From the NCBI GenBank assembly GCA_012960755.1, contig DUAT01000171.1:148151-212150 (forward strand): 64,000 bases of DNA, written 5' to 3'. The notes below the pieces were generated by a model. The model had not been told where the DNA came from, did not search any database, and saw nothing but the letters and a program-made list of their open reading frames with translations. The stretch's first letter is position 1. The number at the start of each line of letters is the position of its first letter. Below, in pieces: positions 34,616-43,516 of this stretch. A program made the position numbers and the translations under genes. This DNA is from Gammaproteobacteria bacterium. GTDB lineage: Bacteria > Pseudomonadota > Gammaproteobacteria > Pseudomonadales > Azotimanducaceae_A.

Positions 34616-36748
34616 ATGAAAGTGTATACCGTTGCCTTGATCGGTAATCCCAATTCCGGGAAAACGACCCTGTTCAATGACCTGACCGGTGCTCACCAGA
34701 AGGTCGGCAACTGGCCGGGTGTCACCATCGAACAAAAAACCGGGACATTCAGCTTGAATCAATGCCAGGTGAAACTGGTTGACCTGCCAGGGCTATACTC
34801 TTTGGAACAGGAATTTCTTGGCCTGGATGAGCAGATTGCCCGGGACTTTCTGGAGAGTGAAGAAGTCGATTTCATCATCAATATAGTCGACGCGAGTAAT
34901 TTGCAACGTAACCTGGTACTGACTCAACAGCTGTTGGAACAGAACCATAATGTGATCGTAGCTCTAAACATGCTGGACGTGGCCAAGCAGCAAGGTGCAC
35001 AGGTTGATTCAGTTCAGCTATCCGAGAATCTGGGAATACCTGTCGCACCATTGGTTGCATCAAAAGGTGAGGGGATCGAATACCTGAACCAACTGTTGGA
35101 TTCAACCCTGGGGAAAAATTCGAAAAAAACTGAAGACCTGAAGGCTGCAGTGGAAACAGAGCCTGGGTCGACCTCCGAAAAGTTGGTAAAACGATACCAT
35201 AGATCCCGACAGTTAATTGATGGGGTAATTGAGGTGTCACCGGTGGAACACAGTCTAACCGAGCAGATTGATCGCTGGGTTTTGAACAGGTGGCTGGGAA
35301 TCCCCTTCTTTCTGCTGATGATGTACCTGATGTTTACCGTCGCCGTGAACGTTGGTGCTGTGTTCATCGACTTTTTTGACATTCTGTTTGGTGCCGTTTT
35401 TGTCGACGGTTTTAGACTGGTCCTTGAACAATTTTCATTCCCGCAATGGATGATTGTTTTGCTGGCAGATGGCTTGGGCGGAGGTATTCAATTAGTCGCC
35501 ACTTTCATCCCTGTTATTGGTTTGTTATTTTTATGCCTGTCTATTTTGGAAGACTCGGGATACATGTCCCGGGCTGGATTTGTTGTTGACAGCCTGATGA
35601 ATAAACTGGGGCTGCCGGGCAGCGCATTTGTTCCGCTGATTGTCGGTTTTGGATGTAACGTACCTTCTGTGATGGCGTCACGCTCTCTTGGTCGGGACAG
35701 CGACAGACTGCTAACAATTGCAATGGCACCCTTTATGTCATGTGGCGCCAGACTGACGGTTTATGCCTTATTCGCAGCGGCTTTTTTTGAAACCAATGGT
35801 CAGAACGTGGTGTTCTTCCTTTACCTTTTGGGAATTGCCATTGCGGTGCTGACGGGGTTAATTTTCAGAAAACAGATTTTCAGCAGGGAAGTAACCCCTT
35901 CTTTCCAGGAAATGCCTGCCTACCATATCCCCGTCGTCAGGAATATATTGATAACAACCTGGTTCCGATTGAGAAGTTTTGTTTTTCGAGCGGGCAAGAC
36001 AATCGTGCTGGTAGTTATGTGTTTAAGTTTCCTGAACTCGCTGAGCATGGACGGTTCTTTTGGAAATGAAGACAGTGAATCATCGGCACTTTCCAGTATA
36101 GGGAAGGCGATTACGCCGGTGTTTGCGCCCATTGGTATCAAACCCGATAACTGGCCTGCAACGGTTGGATTGTTCACAGGCCTGTTCGCAAAAGAAGCAG
36201 TAGTGGGTACGCTCGATGCGCTCTACACGGTGAAACAGGACGGAGCCCCTGGAGGTTTCGATCTGATTGCATCAGGCGTCGAGGCACTCGAATCCATTGT
36301 CAACAATGCCAGTGACCTGGCAGGTGGTCTGGCAGACCCCTTGGGTATATCGATAGGTGACGTTACCAACCCAGAGGATGCGGCGAAAGCGCAAGGGGTT
36401 GAATCCGGCACCCTGACCAATATGGCGTCGCTGTTCGGCAGTCAGTTTGCGGCGTTTTGTTATCTCGTATTTGTATTATTGTATGCGCCATGTGTGGCAG
36501 TGATGGGCGCAATTTCCAAAGAGGCAGGATGGCGCTGGATGGCCCTGATATTCAGCTGGAGCACAGGTTTGGCATACGTCACGTCAAGTTGCATCTACCA
36601 GATCGGAACCCTTGCTGAACATCCTTTGTTTTCAATTCTCTGGTTAGTCGGTTGTTCAGTTGTAATGACTGTCTTTATCTTGAACCTGAAGCTGATTGGA
36701 AAAAAGGCAATCCCTAACAACATTATCCCAACGGTTCAGCTGAGTTAG
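34616..36748 (+). CDS. feoB: FeoB ferrous-iron transporter
   Basis: A 710-residue polytopic inner-membrane transporter with an N-terminal G domain: GNPNSGKT at residues 10-17, G3 DLPGLYSL near 58, NMLD (G4) near 122. After a helical spacer the membrane part holds the FeoB signature regions GFGCNVPSVMASR and MAPFMSCGARLTVYALF, and the second gate half CYLVFVLLYAPCVAVMGA. No feoC follows. The stop codon TAG overlaps the TAA stop of the convergent MFS gene (TTAG at 36745-36748), leaving no spacer for a terminator. Confidence 0.95.
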   Translation: MKVYTVALIGNPNSGKTTLFNDLTGAHQKVGNWPGVTIEQKTGTFSLNQCQVKLVDLPGLYSLEQEFLGLDEQIARDFLESEEVDFIINIVDASNLQRNLVLTQQLLEQNHNVIVALNMLDVAKQQGAQVDSVQLSENLGIPVAPLVASKGEGIEYLNQLLDSTLGKNSKKTEDLKAAVETEPGSTSEKLVKRYHRSRQLIDGVIEVSPVEHSLTEQIDRWVLNRWLGIPFFLLMMYLMFTVAVNVGAVFIDFFDILFGAVFVDGFRLVLEQFSFPQWMIVLLADGLGGGIQLVATFIPVIGLLFLCLSILEDSGYMSRAGFVVDSLMNKLGLPGSAFVPLIVGFGCNVPSVMASRSLGRDSDRLLTIAMAPFMSCGARLTVYALFAAAFFETNGQNVVFFLYLLGIAIAVLTGLIFRKQIFSREVTPSFQEMPAYHIPVVRNILITTWFRLRSFVFRAGKTIVLVVMCLSFLNSLSMDGSFGNEDSESSALSSIGKAITPVFAPIGIKPDNWPATVGLFTGLFAKEAVVGTLDALYTVKQDGAPGGFDLIASGVEALESIVNNASDLAGGLADPLGISIGDVTNPEDAAKAQGVESGTLTNMASLFGSQFAAFCYLVFVLLYAPCVAVMGAISKEAGWRWMALIFSWSTGLAYVTSSCIYQIGTLAEHPLFSILWLVGCSVVMTVFILNLKLIGKKAIPNNIIPTVQLS

Positions 36749-38010
36749 GTGTCTGATGGGGATTTACCGGGCCTAACAGGCTCCCTTAGTGTCAATATCA
36801 TTATAGCGCTCAGTAAATTTGCCGCACCGACCAGGAGAATTGCGCCGTCATAATTTCCAACGACATCAAAATAGTATGATGTGGCAATCGGTGCGCCAGC
36901 GGTCAAGAAAATTGTAAACGGCATGGCGGCACTTCTTACGGCGCCAAGGTAGCGTCGCCCAAAAAAGCTGGCCCAGATCACTTCCTGTAGTGGGATCATG
37001 CCGCCCCAACCAAGTCCGAGCAGCGAAAATCCCAGAATCAAACCAGGCATGAAATGAGCCTGGGTAGCAAACACGATTATAAACAACGAGCCACCTGTAA
37101 TGGCTGCACTGACTGATGCCAATGGTTTTGGCTGCAGGCCGTCGATCAGCCAACCCCAAACAGGTTTCGACAGTAGCGCGGGAATTGAAGCAACAGTAAT
37201 CATTAACGCGGCAGTAGTCCGGTCATAGCCCGCGTCCGTCATAAACGGAACTGTTTGTAACAACATCACCTGAATAGTGATAAGAAAAAAAGCAAAAGCG
37301 AGCACCAGCCAATAGAAGGTGCTGCTGCGTAGTGCTTCCCGACGGGTCATGGAGTTTTCGAAATCGTCGACGGCCTTTTGAGTCAGGCCGCTTTGGACGT
37401 CTGCGAGACTCCGCCCATCAGGCTGCAGCCCGTAGTCCTCTGGCGCTCTTCTCATGAATAAGGCGGCCGGTATCACACAAACAAAACTGGCCAGGGCAAG
37501 CAATTGCCATGCGGTTCGCCAGCCGAACGCATCAATCGCCCAGGTTGCGAAGGGTGTCAACAGCACCCCGGCAAAAGAAACACCCATGGCCGCAAATGCG
37601 ACAGCTCTGCCCCTGAATTCCACAAACCACTTGGCGAGTGTCACGTTTACAACAAGGTTGCCGACCAAAGCAGCCCCCAGGGTAAGAATGACGCCATTTA
37701 ACAATACCCAGTGCCATAAGCTGGACACCTCGGCTAACAGGTACAAGGCGAATGCCAGAATCACTGTACCCCAGAGCATAAAGCTACGAGCACCCAGTTT
37801 GTCAACATAAGTACCGACATAGAATGCAGTGAATGCCATAACGAGCTGACCGATAGTACGCGGTAAGGTGAATTCCGCTCGAGTCCAGCCAAGCTCCTCA
37901 GTCATAGGTGTCATGAAAGGACCAATCACATAATTTTGAACGCCAGCAGCAATGAACTGAGCAACGAAGGCGGCTACTATTAACCAGTAGCCATAATAGA
38001 TGGGTCGCAA
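36745..38010 (-). CDS. MFS transporter, monocarboxylate/oxalate-type
   Basis: A 421-residue, 12-helix major-facilitator protein close to the MCT/OFA (oxalate:formate-antiporter-like) branch: YGYWLIVAAFVAQFIAAGVQ in helix 1, GALVGNLVVNVTLAKWFVEFRGRAVAFA around helices 4-5, and a typical central loop (RRAPEDYGLQPDG). The probable start is TTG 38010 behind GGAGA; no closer ATG exists. Substrate likely an organic anion. It is convergent with feoB, overlapping stops. Confidence 0.82.
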   Translation of the reverse strand: MRPIYYGYWLIVAAFVAQFIAAGVQNYVIGPFMTPMTEELGWTRAEFTLPRTIGQLVMAFTAFYVGTYVDKLGARSFMLWGTVILAFALYLLAEVSSLWHWVLLNGVILTLGAALVGNLVVNVTLAKWFVEFRGRAVAFAAMGVSFAGVLLTPFATWAIDAFGWRTAWQLLALASFVCVIPAALFMRRAPEDYGLQPDGRSLADVQSGLTQKAVDDFENSMTRREALRSSTFYWLVLAFAFFLITIQVMLLQTVPFMTDAGYDRTTAALMITVASIPALLSKPVWGWLIDGLQPKPLASVSAAITGGSLFIIVFATQAHFMPGLILGFSLLGLGWGGMIPLQEVIWASFFGRRYLGAVRSAAMPFTIFLTAGAPIATSYYFDVVGNYDGAILLVGAANLLSAIMILTLREPVRPGKSPSDT

Positions 38011-38349
38011 AAGAAAGGGTTCTCCAACACTGTTTTGGTGCCGCGAGGGATGATATCAGCCGATCGGATATTTATGTAGTATTCTGCTACTTTATTTGGC
38101 CGGATTGGATCTGGCGAATTTGGGGCCACCCTTCGGGCAAGCCGCCAAATAGCCAGCTGCGTTGTCGAACTTGCTCGACTTATGCCCCTATCTATTCACA
38201 AATCGGGTCTTCACAAGTGCGTCTAGCATCTGACCATTTTGCGACTTGCTTAAAGTGCTATCTATACAGGACACTACACCGGATATTCACGCATGCAAAA
38301 TGTATTAAAAAATGCCAAGATGGTCTCTTGAATTTTTGGGTAGCCCCTT
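38011..38349. other. Intergenic region with a shared 24-bp element
   Basis: A 339-bp gap. Both strands read; no protein or known RNA found. It contains an element TGCTATCTATACAGGACACTA-CAC (split here for display) at 38256-38279 that recurs at 55536-55559 with two mismatches, and GTTGTCGAACTTGCTCGAC (38161-38179), which resembles a common dispersed intergenic sequence type; I saw no second copy in this window. Confidence 0.6.
38256..38279 (+). repeat. 24-bp dispersed repeat, copy 1
   Basis: Matches 55536-55559 at 22 of 24 positions; the common core is ATCTATACAGG-CACTACAC with A or G between the blocks. Here it lies 70 bp before the TTG start of the Cache-HAMP gene. It could hold a TATACA -10 element, but no paired -35 is conserved between the two copies. 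Function unknown. Confidence 0.7.
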
Positions 38350-39558
38350 TTGGACATTAGAACGAAACTCGCATTAACGTTGGTCTTTGTGTCTCTCTTG
38401 AGTATGGTCTTGTTAGGTGCCTTCGCCTATCAAACTTCTTCTGATTTATTAAAAGAAAGCTCCATTCGGCAACTTGATGCAGTCGCCGAGAGTAAAGCGC
38501 GAGACCTGGTCAAAGTTAAACAAGGTTGGAAAGATCAGTTAACGCTGATCAGAAATGGCAGCGAGTTACAGGCAATCCTGAATGCCTACCAGGCAGGTGA
38601 TACCGAATCCTTGCGTCAACTCACACATCTTGTCGATCATGCAGCTGCAGCTGTTCAGAACGTTGAGCAGATTACACTCACTGATGTTAACGGTAACACC
38701 ATGTCATGGGGAGACGCTCCGGACTATGGCGAGATACCGCTGCCAACAAAAAGTGGTGAAATAAAACACGGTGGCTCTTTTATGGATGAGCAGGGTGAAG
38801 TTCGTGTGGTATTCAGCACGTTGCTGACTCGTAGCGAGCATAGCCACGACAACATGAGGCTCATTTCAGGTAACCCCGTCGATACAGAGATTGTCGGCCA
38901 TATGGAAATTGTGTTCGATACTGATGATCTCGATACGGTGACAGATGATTATACGGGTCTGGGTGAAACCGGTGAAGTTGTGCTGGTTGCGTTGCGTGAT
39001 AACGATACCGTTATTGTGCTGAATTCTCCGCGCCACATTGGCTCCATGCAGTCCAGAATAATCCCGCTGGCCGAAACATCGGAAGTTGTGCAAACAGTTC
39101 TTTCTGGCGAGTCCCGGGTTTTCCTGGATGGGTTCAATGATTATCGGGGTGAAAAGGTCTGGGCCGCAACACGGTTTCTGCCAGAGTTTAATTGGGGGCT
39201 TATTGTTAAAGTTGATGCTTCTGAAGAAGGTCTACGGGCTGATGCCCTGCTGGACGCAATGTTCGACATTGGCATCGCGTTGTCGGCGTTTGCAATCATC
39301 GGCGGTACCTTTATGGGCTTTTATCTGGCTCGCCCCATTCATGAGCTGGCAGTTTTGGTCGGACGAGTTCGCGCTGGTGAGACCAATTTGAGGGCCAGTT
39401 TTGATGGTGATGATGAAATCGCCTACCTGGCTGAATCCTTGAATGAACTGTTAGATCACGTACGAGCTGGTAGCCCGCCAGAAGATCCGGGTACACAGAT
39501 CGCCTCGCAAATCTCTACCCAAGACAGCACCGAAAAAGATCCTGGCAACAATGCATGA
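38350..39558 (+). CDS. Cache-HAMP membrane receptor without output domain
   Basis: A 402-residue inner-membrane protein. TTG 38350 is the only upstream start consistent with a full first helix (about residues 7-26); weak GGGTAG precedes it. A periplasmic dCache-like domain of about 270 residues follows (VFDTDDLDTVTDDYTGLGETGEVVLV; GEKVWAATRFLPEFNWGLIVKVD are typical), then a second helix (ALSAFAIIGGTFMGFYLAR), HAMP (ARPIHELAVLVGRVRAGETN to about 375) and a short tail. No kinase, GGDEF or MCP domain is attached. The last 8 bp overlap the next gene, a Ca2+/cation antiporter. Confidence 0.78.
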   Translation: MDIRTKLALTLVFVSLLSMVLLGAFAYQTSSDLLKESSIRQLDAVAESKARDLVKVKQGWKDQLTLIRNGSELQAILNAYQAGDTESLRQLTHLVDHAAAAVQNVEQITLTDVNGNTMSWGDAPDYGEIPLPTKSGEIKHGGSFMDEQGEVRVVFSTLLTRSEHSHDNMRLISGNPVDTEIVGHMEIVFDTDDLDTVTDDYTGLGETGEVVLVALRDNDTVIVLNSPRHIGSMQSRIIPLAETSEVVQTVLSGESRVFLDGFNDYRGEKVWAATRFLPEFNWGLIVKVDASEEGLRADALLDAMFDIGIALSAFAIIGGTFMGFYLARPIHELAVLVGRVRAGETNLRASFDGDDEIAYLAESLNELLDHVRAGSPPEDPGTQIASQISTQDSTEKDPGNNA

Positions 39559-40501
39559 AGCGCTAGATTTCCTGAAGTTGTTCGGCGGCTTTGTTTATCT
39601 CCTCATGGGTGGTGATCTACTGGTGCGTGGGTCGTTAGGGCTCGCGCGCGAAAGTAAAATTCCTCCCGTTGTTGTCGGCCTTACCATTGTTGCCATGGGA
39701 ACTTCTGCACCAGAGCTAATGGTTTCAACCTTTTCCGCCCTGTCAGGTTTTCCCGGGATTGCGATTGGCAATGTTGTCGGTAGCAATATCGCGAATGTGC
39801 TCCTGGTGCTCGGTGTGCCTGTATTTATTCATCCAATAGTTTGTGATCAGGAAGGTCTCGACAAGCAAACTGGCTTGATGGTGGGAGTATCGTTGCTGTT
39901 TATCGTGATGTGCGTTTTCGAACCGATTACCTTCTGGGAAGGTGTGCTGCTGGTATCGGTATTGATTTGTTTTCTGATACTGACTACTCGGGGTGCGTCC
40001 GTGATACCTGGCCTGGATGATGCGGAGGAGGAATTGGAGAGGGTACTGGGTTTACCCAGTTACAAACATACAATTACCCTGTTCATTGTACTCGGCATTA
40101 TCGCATTGCCCCTGGGCGCTGACCTGGTTGTTGAAGGTGCAGCGGGATTGGCGAATAGTTGGGGTGTTTCGGAAGCAGTCATCGGTTTGAGCCTGATTGC
40201 CCTGGGCACTTCGCTTCCGGAACTTAGCACAACCGTTATCGCCGCGTTACACAGACACTCTGATGTTGCCATCGGCAATGTCATCGGCAGCAATTTGTTC
40301 AATATCCTGGCAATCCTCGGTATCACCGCGCTAATGACGGATATACCGGTTGAAGCCCGGTTTATGCAATTTGATCTCTGGGTTATGTTTGGTGTCGCTA
40401 TTGGCTTGTGGATTTTTGTCCTGATGAAAGCCCGGATAGGAAAACCGTTTGGCGCTGTCTTCCTAACCGGGTACTTTGCTTATCTGATCGCGATTTATTG
40501 A
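39551..40501 (+). CDS. CaCA-family calcium/sodium (cation/proton) antiporter, YrbG-like
   Basis: A 316-residue antiporter with ten to eleven helices. Two alpha-repeats define the family: GLTIVAMGTSAPELMVS near residue 45 and GLSLIALGTSLPELSTT near residue 215, each with glutamate and polar residues at the ion site, and each followed by GN-V-GSN-x-N (GNVVGSNIANVL, GNVIGSNLFNIL). ATG 39551 lies inside the end of the Cache-HAMP gene, 8-bp overlap, so the sensor and transporter are made together. Ca2+/Na+ exchange is the usual activity, not proved for this one. Confidence 0.88.
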   Translation: MHEALDFLKLFGGFVYLLMGGDLLVRGSLGLARESKIPPVVVGLTIVAMGTSAPELMVSTFSALSGFPGIAIGNVVGSNIANVLLVLGVPVFIHPIVCDQEGLDKQTGLMVGVSLLFIVMCVFEPITFWEGVLLVSVLICFLILTTRGASVIPGLDDAEEELERVLGLPSYKHTITLFIVLGIIALPLGADLVVEGAAGLANSWGVSEAVIGLSLIALGTSLPELSTTVIAALHRHSDVAIGNVIGSNLFNILAILGITALMTDIPVEARFMQFDLWVMFGVAIGLWIFVLMKARIGKPFGAVFLTGYFAYLIAIY

Positions 40502-40514
40502 CTTTCTAAAATCG

Positions 40515-41147
40515 TTACGTCCACTTATCAAAACGCAAAATCTCAGCAACGGGTTTACGCGTCACAGGGCCGAACTTGCCCAGGGGGTAGCCAACGGGGA
40601 TTAAGCAAAAGGCACCCATGGTCTCAGGTAGTCCTAATACTTCGGCAACCGCATCGTGATCAATCAGACCCAAAGTAGTCGGCGCGGCGCCTAGTCCTAA
40701 TGCCCTGGCAGCGAGTAGCAGATTCTGGACGCCTGGCCAGATAGACCCGCCGCCTCTTGCCATTGTTGCACTGTCGATTTTCTGCCCGAATTCCATGCAG
40801 GCAATAACCAGAGCGGGTATCTCATGCAAATGCTCCATCTGCCAGATAACCGCATCGAGCATTCTCTTGCGCTTTGCTTCAGATTGATGGGGCAGGCTAC
40901 CAGGACGACTGGCCTGGGGGCCGATATAAGCCTCAACACCTTTTCTGTTGAGATCAGCGAGCTGTTGTTTGACGTCCGGGTCGCGCACGACAAGCCATCT
41001 GCCATTCTGCATATTTGATCCTGAGGGAGCCTGATTTGCTGCTTCGATTAGCTTAAGTAATAACTCCTCGGGCACTTCCCGGGTATCCAGGCGACGCATC
41101 GCGCGACAGTTACTGATAGCTTCAAACAGCCCCATTTCATCAGACAT
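40515..41147 (-). CDS. Nitroreductase-family FMN flavoprotein
   Basis: A 210-residue nitroreductase: SNCRAMRRLDTREVPEELLLKLIEAANQAPSGSNMQNGRWLVV holds the FMN-phosphate and isoalloxazine contacts, and the C-terminal GAAPTTLGL-x-GLPETMGAFCLIPVGYPLGKFGPV-RKPVAEIL is the typical NfsB/BluB-type ending. Ribosome-binding site GAAGGAACC before ATG. It reduces nitro, quinone or similar substrates using NAD(P)H. It follows the carotenoid oxygenase in the same direction but 28 bp apart. Confidence 0.85.
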   Translation of the reverse strand: MSDEMGLFEAISNCRAMRRLDTREVPEELLLKLIEAANQAPSGSNMQNGRWLVVRDPDVKQQLADLNRKGVEAYIGPQASRPGSLPHQSEAKRKRMLDAVIWQMEHLHEIPALVIACMEFGQKIDSATMARGGGSIWPGVQNLLLAARALGLGAAPTTLGLIDHDAVAEVLGLPETMGAFCLIPVGYPLGKFGPVTRKPVAEILRFDKWT

Positions 41148-41175
41148 AGTGGTTCCTTCTTCTTTTAGTTAAGTG

Positions 41176-42612
41176 TTATTCAGCAGATACATCGTCATCG
41201 GGAATCCAGCTGCCGTGGAACCCGTAGGGAACCCTTACTGGCAGATGAACCTGTGCGAGTGCTGGCCGGTTTAGATCTAGTGCATCGACTATAATCAATT
41301 CACTGGCATTTTTTTGCTCATCGAAAACGTAGGTCATCAGGTAACCGTCGTCTTCGGACTGAGCCGATTGTTTCGGGATAAAGATTGGTTCCGCTCCATG
41401 ACGCCCCGGCCCGAATTCGAAACTGGAGGATTCACCGGTTTTCATATCGTGTTTGTAAATCGATGGAAAAGATTTGTCTTTGACGGCCAGTGAATATCCG
41501 TAACGGTACTCACGACTGTTCAGATCCGGGTGGCAACGGGGGAACTCCTGCCCGCGTTCGTCGATACGTTCTTCGCTTACAGTCCTTAATTTAGGATTAA
41601 CGGTCCAGCGGTCGAGTTTCGCAACACTATCGCCGAATGGTCCGTTGGTGTCATCGACAAACATACGGTCGTAACGGCAAATATCAATTACGACGTTACC
41701 GTCGGTATCCTCGTAGGCGTTCATCGGGTGAAAGGAGTAGTTTTGCGAGACACTGCTCCAGATGATGTCTTTAGCTTCGCCGTTACGGGGCAGCAGTCCA
41801 ACTCTGGCTTCATAGTCATTGTTCCAACGAAAAGGAAATTGTGCTCCGGTTGCCAAGGCCATGAAACTGAATGTGACAGGCAGATCGTAGATAACGACGT
41901 AGTTCTTGGTAAGACTCATATCGTGAATCATGGACATACCGGGCAGGGGTAGCTTGACAATTTTTGAGACGTTCGCGTCCAGGTCCATCACCACATAATT
42001 GACGTGATACTCGTTGTCCAAGAAATCGTAGCAGATTGCGTGCAGCTCGCCGGTGTCGGGATCTATTTTTGGATGTGCGGTATAAGACCCCCATCCCGGG
42101 TTATGGCCCACCGTGTCCAGTTCATAAGTAAGCTCAACCGGTGGCGCACCAGCTTCCACAATCGCCCAGGTTTTTCCGGCGTGTCCTATCACATGTGTGT
42201 TGGGACTGTCGCCAAGGTTACGACCATTCGCGTTTTCGCCCAGGGATTCGATCACGGATTTACTGCGGACCCAACGATTACGATACCAGTCTGCACGACC
42301 GTCCTCGAGACGTAGACCATGTACCATGCCTTCACCGGTAAACCAGTGGTGGGAGTCCGGATCCGGATCATCGATCGGATTTGGTCCGTTGCGTAGAAAT
42401 CTTCCCGTTAACTCTCCAGGAATTGTCCCTGTTACCTGCATGTTGGTTACTGTAGATTCAATATCCACCGGGCCGAAATTTTCGGACAAGTAGATACCTC
42501 TCTCATAGAAACTGGTGGTCTCGTTGGGATCGGGTCGACCGCAGGCACCAAGTAAGGCCGGGGCCAGTGGTAGTGTTAGCCCGGCTTTTATTAGTGTTCT
42601 TCGTCTGATCAT
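41176..42612 (-). CDS. Carotenoid oxygenase family protein, exported
   Basis: A 478-residue Fe(II) carotenoid-cleavage-oxygenase-like enzyme. ATG 42612 follows AGAGGACC; a longer frame upstream is not needed. The N terminus (MIRRRTLIKAGLTLPLAPALLGAC) has a twin-arginine-like pattern and a lipobox-like LLGAC, suggesting export or lipid attachment. The four metal histidines can be placed at SYTAHPKID, MIHDMSLTKN, SFHPMNAYED and the C-terminal FHGSW. FLRNGPNP and RFDxWTV-like segments complete the seven-bladed propeller. Substrate could be a carotenoid, stilbene or lignin-type compound. Confidence 0.85.
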   Translation of the reverse strand: MIRRRTLIKAGLTLPLAPALLGACGRPDPNETTSFYERGIYLSENFGPVDIESTVTNMQVTGTIPGELTGRFLRNGPNPIDDPDPDSHHWFTGEGMVHGLRLEDGRADWYRNRWVRSKSVIESLGENANGRNLGDSPNTHVIGHAGKTWAIVEAGAPPVELTYELDTVGHNPGWGSYTAHPKIDPDTGELHAICYDFLDNEYHVNYVVMDLDANVSKIVKLPLPGMSMIHDMSLTKNYVVIYDLPVTFSFMALATGAQFPFRWNNDYEARVGLLPRNGEAKDIIWSSVSQNYSFHPMNAYEDTDGNVVIDICRYDRMFVDDTNGPFGDSVAKLDRWTVNPKLRTVSEERIDERGQEFPRCHPDLNSREYRYGYSLAVKDKSFPSIYKHDMKTGESSSFEFGPGRHGAEPIFIPKQSAQSEDDGYLMTYVFDEQKNASELIIVDALDLNRPALAQVHLPVRVPYGFHGSWIPDDDVSAE

Positions 42613-42722
42613 GGTCCTCTCTCCATCCTGGTGAGCGCAGTGTAACGCGAAGCCGTATCTGTTATCTCTCATTTTCTGTTCGTCGTTAGTATCTTTTTAC
42701 TTATTGAGGTATAAATACCTTC

Positions 42723-43388
42723 ATGCCTGACAACGTGCCTGACAATGACTTCCTGTTATCCGTTCCCGTACGCAAATATTGTCTGGTGTTGTTGGCGATA
42801 GTGATCGGGTTGATTACCGTGCATTGCTCTTTCAATTATTATAATCATGTGTTTGAAGAAGTGCCGTGGTTGATCCAGCAGCTATTTGACCTTGATGAGG
42901 AAAATAACATACCCACCTGGTTCTCAGGTTTCCTGTTGCTTAACAATGCGTTTTTTCTATTTCTGATCGCTAAAGCCAAGCAGGGTCAATACGTCGTTCA
43001 CTGGAAGTTGCTCGCACTCGGCTTTTTAATTCTCTCATTGGATGAGGTCGCGGGTCTGCATGAGTCATTTAACACAGCGACAGACATTAACTGGGCTATA
43101 CCAGGGGCTGTACTGGTTTCCGTGGTGGGTCTCATATTTGTTCCTTTTCTGTTGTCGTTGGAAAGGCGCCTTGCGGGCCTGTTTGTTCTGGCAGGCACTT
43201 TGTACATTTCCGGTGCCATTGGTGTTGAGCTGTTGAGTGAAGATATGGACGAAGACGAAATGGCCTATGGGTTCGCTACCGCGGTGGAAGAGGGCATGGA
43301 AATGTTGGGTGCCCTGATGTTTCTTGCCGTCAATCTGTTTGAAATGAAAAAGGGAAACCGGGTGAATATAGCCGTTTCGGCAGGGTAA
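42723..43388 (+). CDS. Multispan membrane protein of unknown function
   Basis: A 221-residue protein with about six hydrophobic helices. Charged, probably functional residues sit inside or at the ends of helices: FLILSLDEVAGLHESF (D-E-H-E) and FATAVEEGMEMLGALMFL (E-E-E). Similar spacing of acidic and histidine residues occurs in some metal-dependent membrane hydrolases, but I do not recognise a named family. ATG 42723; no strong ribosome-binding site. It diverges from the carotenoid oxygenase gene across a 110-bp gap. Confidence 0.6.
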   Translation: MPDNVPDNDFLLSVPVRKYCLVLLAIVIGLITVHCSFNYYNHVFEEVPWLIQQLFDLDEENNIPTWFSGFLLLNNAFFLFLIAKAKQGQYVVHWKLLALGFLILSLDEVAGLHESFNTATDINWAIPGAVLVSVVGLIFVPFLLSLERRLAGLFVLAGTLYISGAIGVELLSEDMDEDEMAYGFATAVEEGMEMLGALMFLAVNLFEMKKGNRVNIAVSAG

Positions 43389-43516
43389 ATTTGTTGGCTG
43401 TGGTTCGTTGTCATCTCGCCCCATTCCTGCCCAGGAGCAACTCGTTGGAAACAATTCGGGTCAAATCACCGGAAACTGGTGTATGTTGCTGTTGTTAAAT
43501 TAACTGGAGGAAAAGA

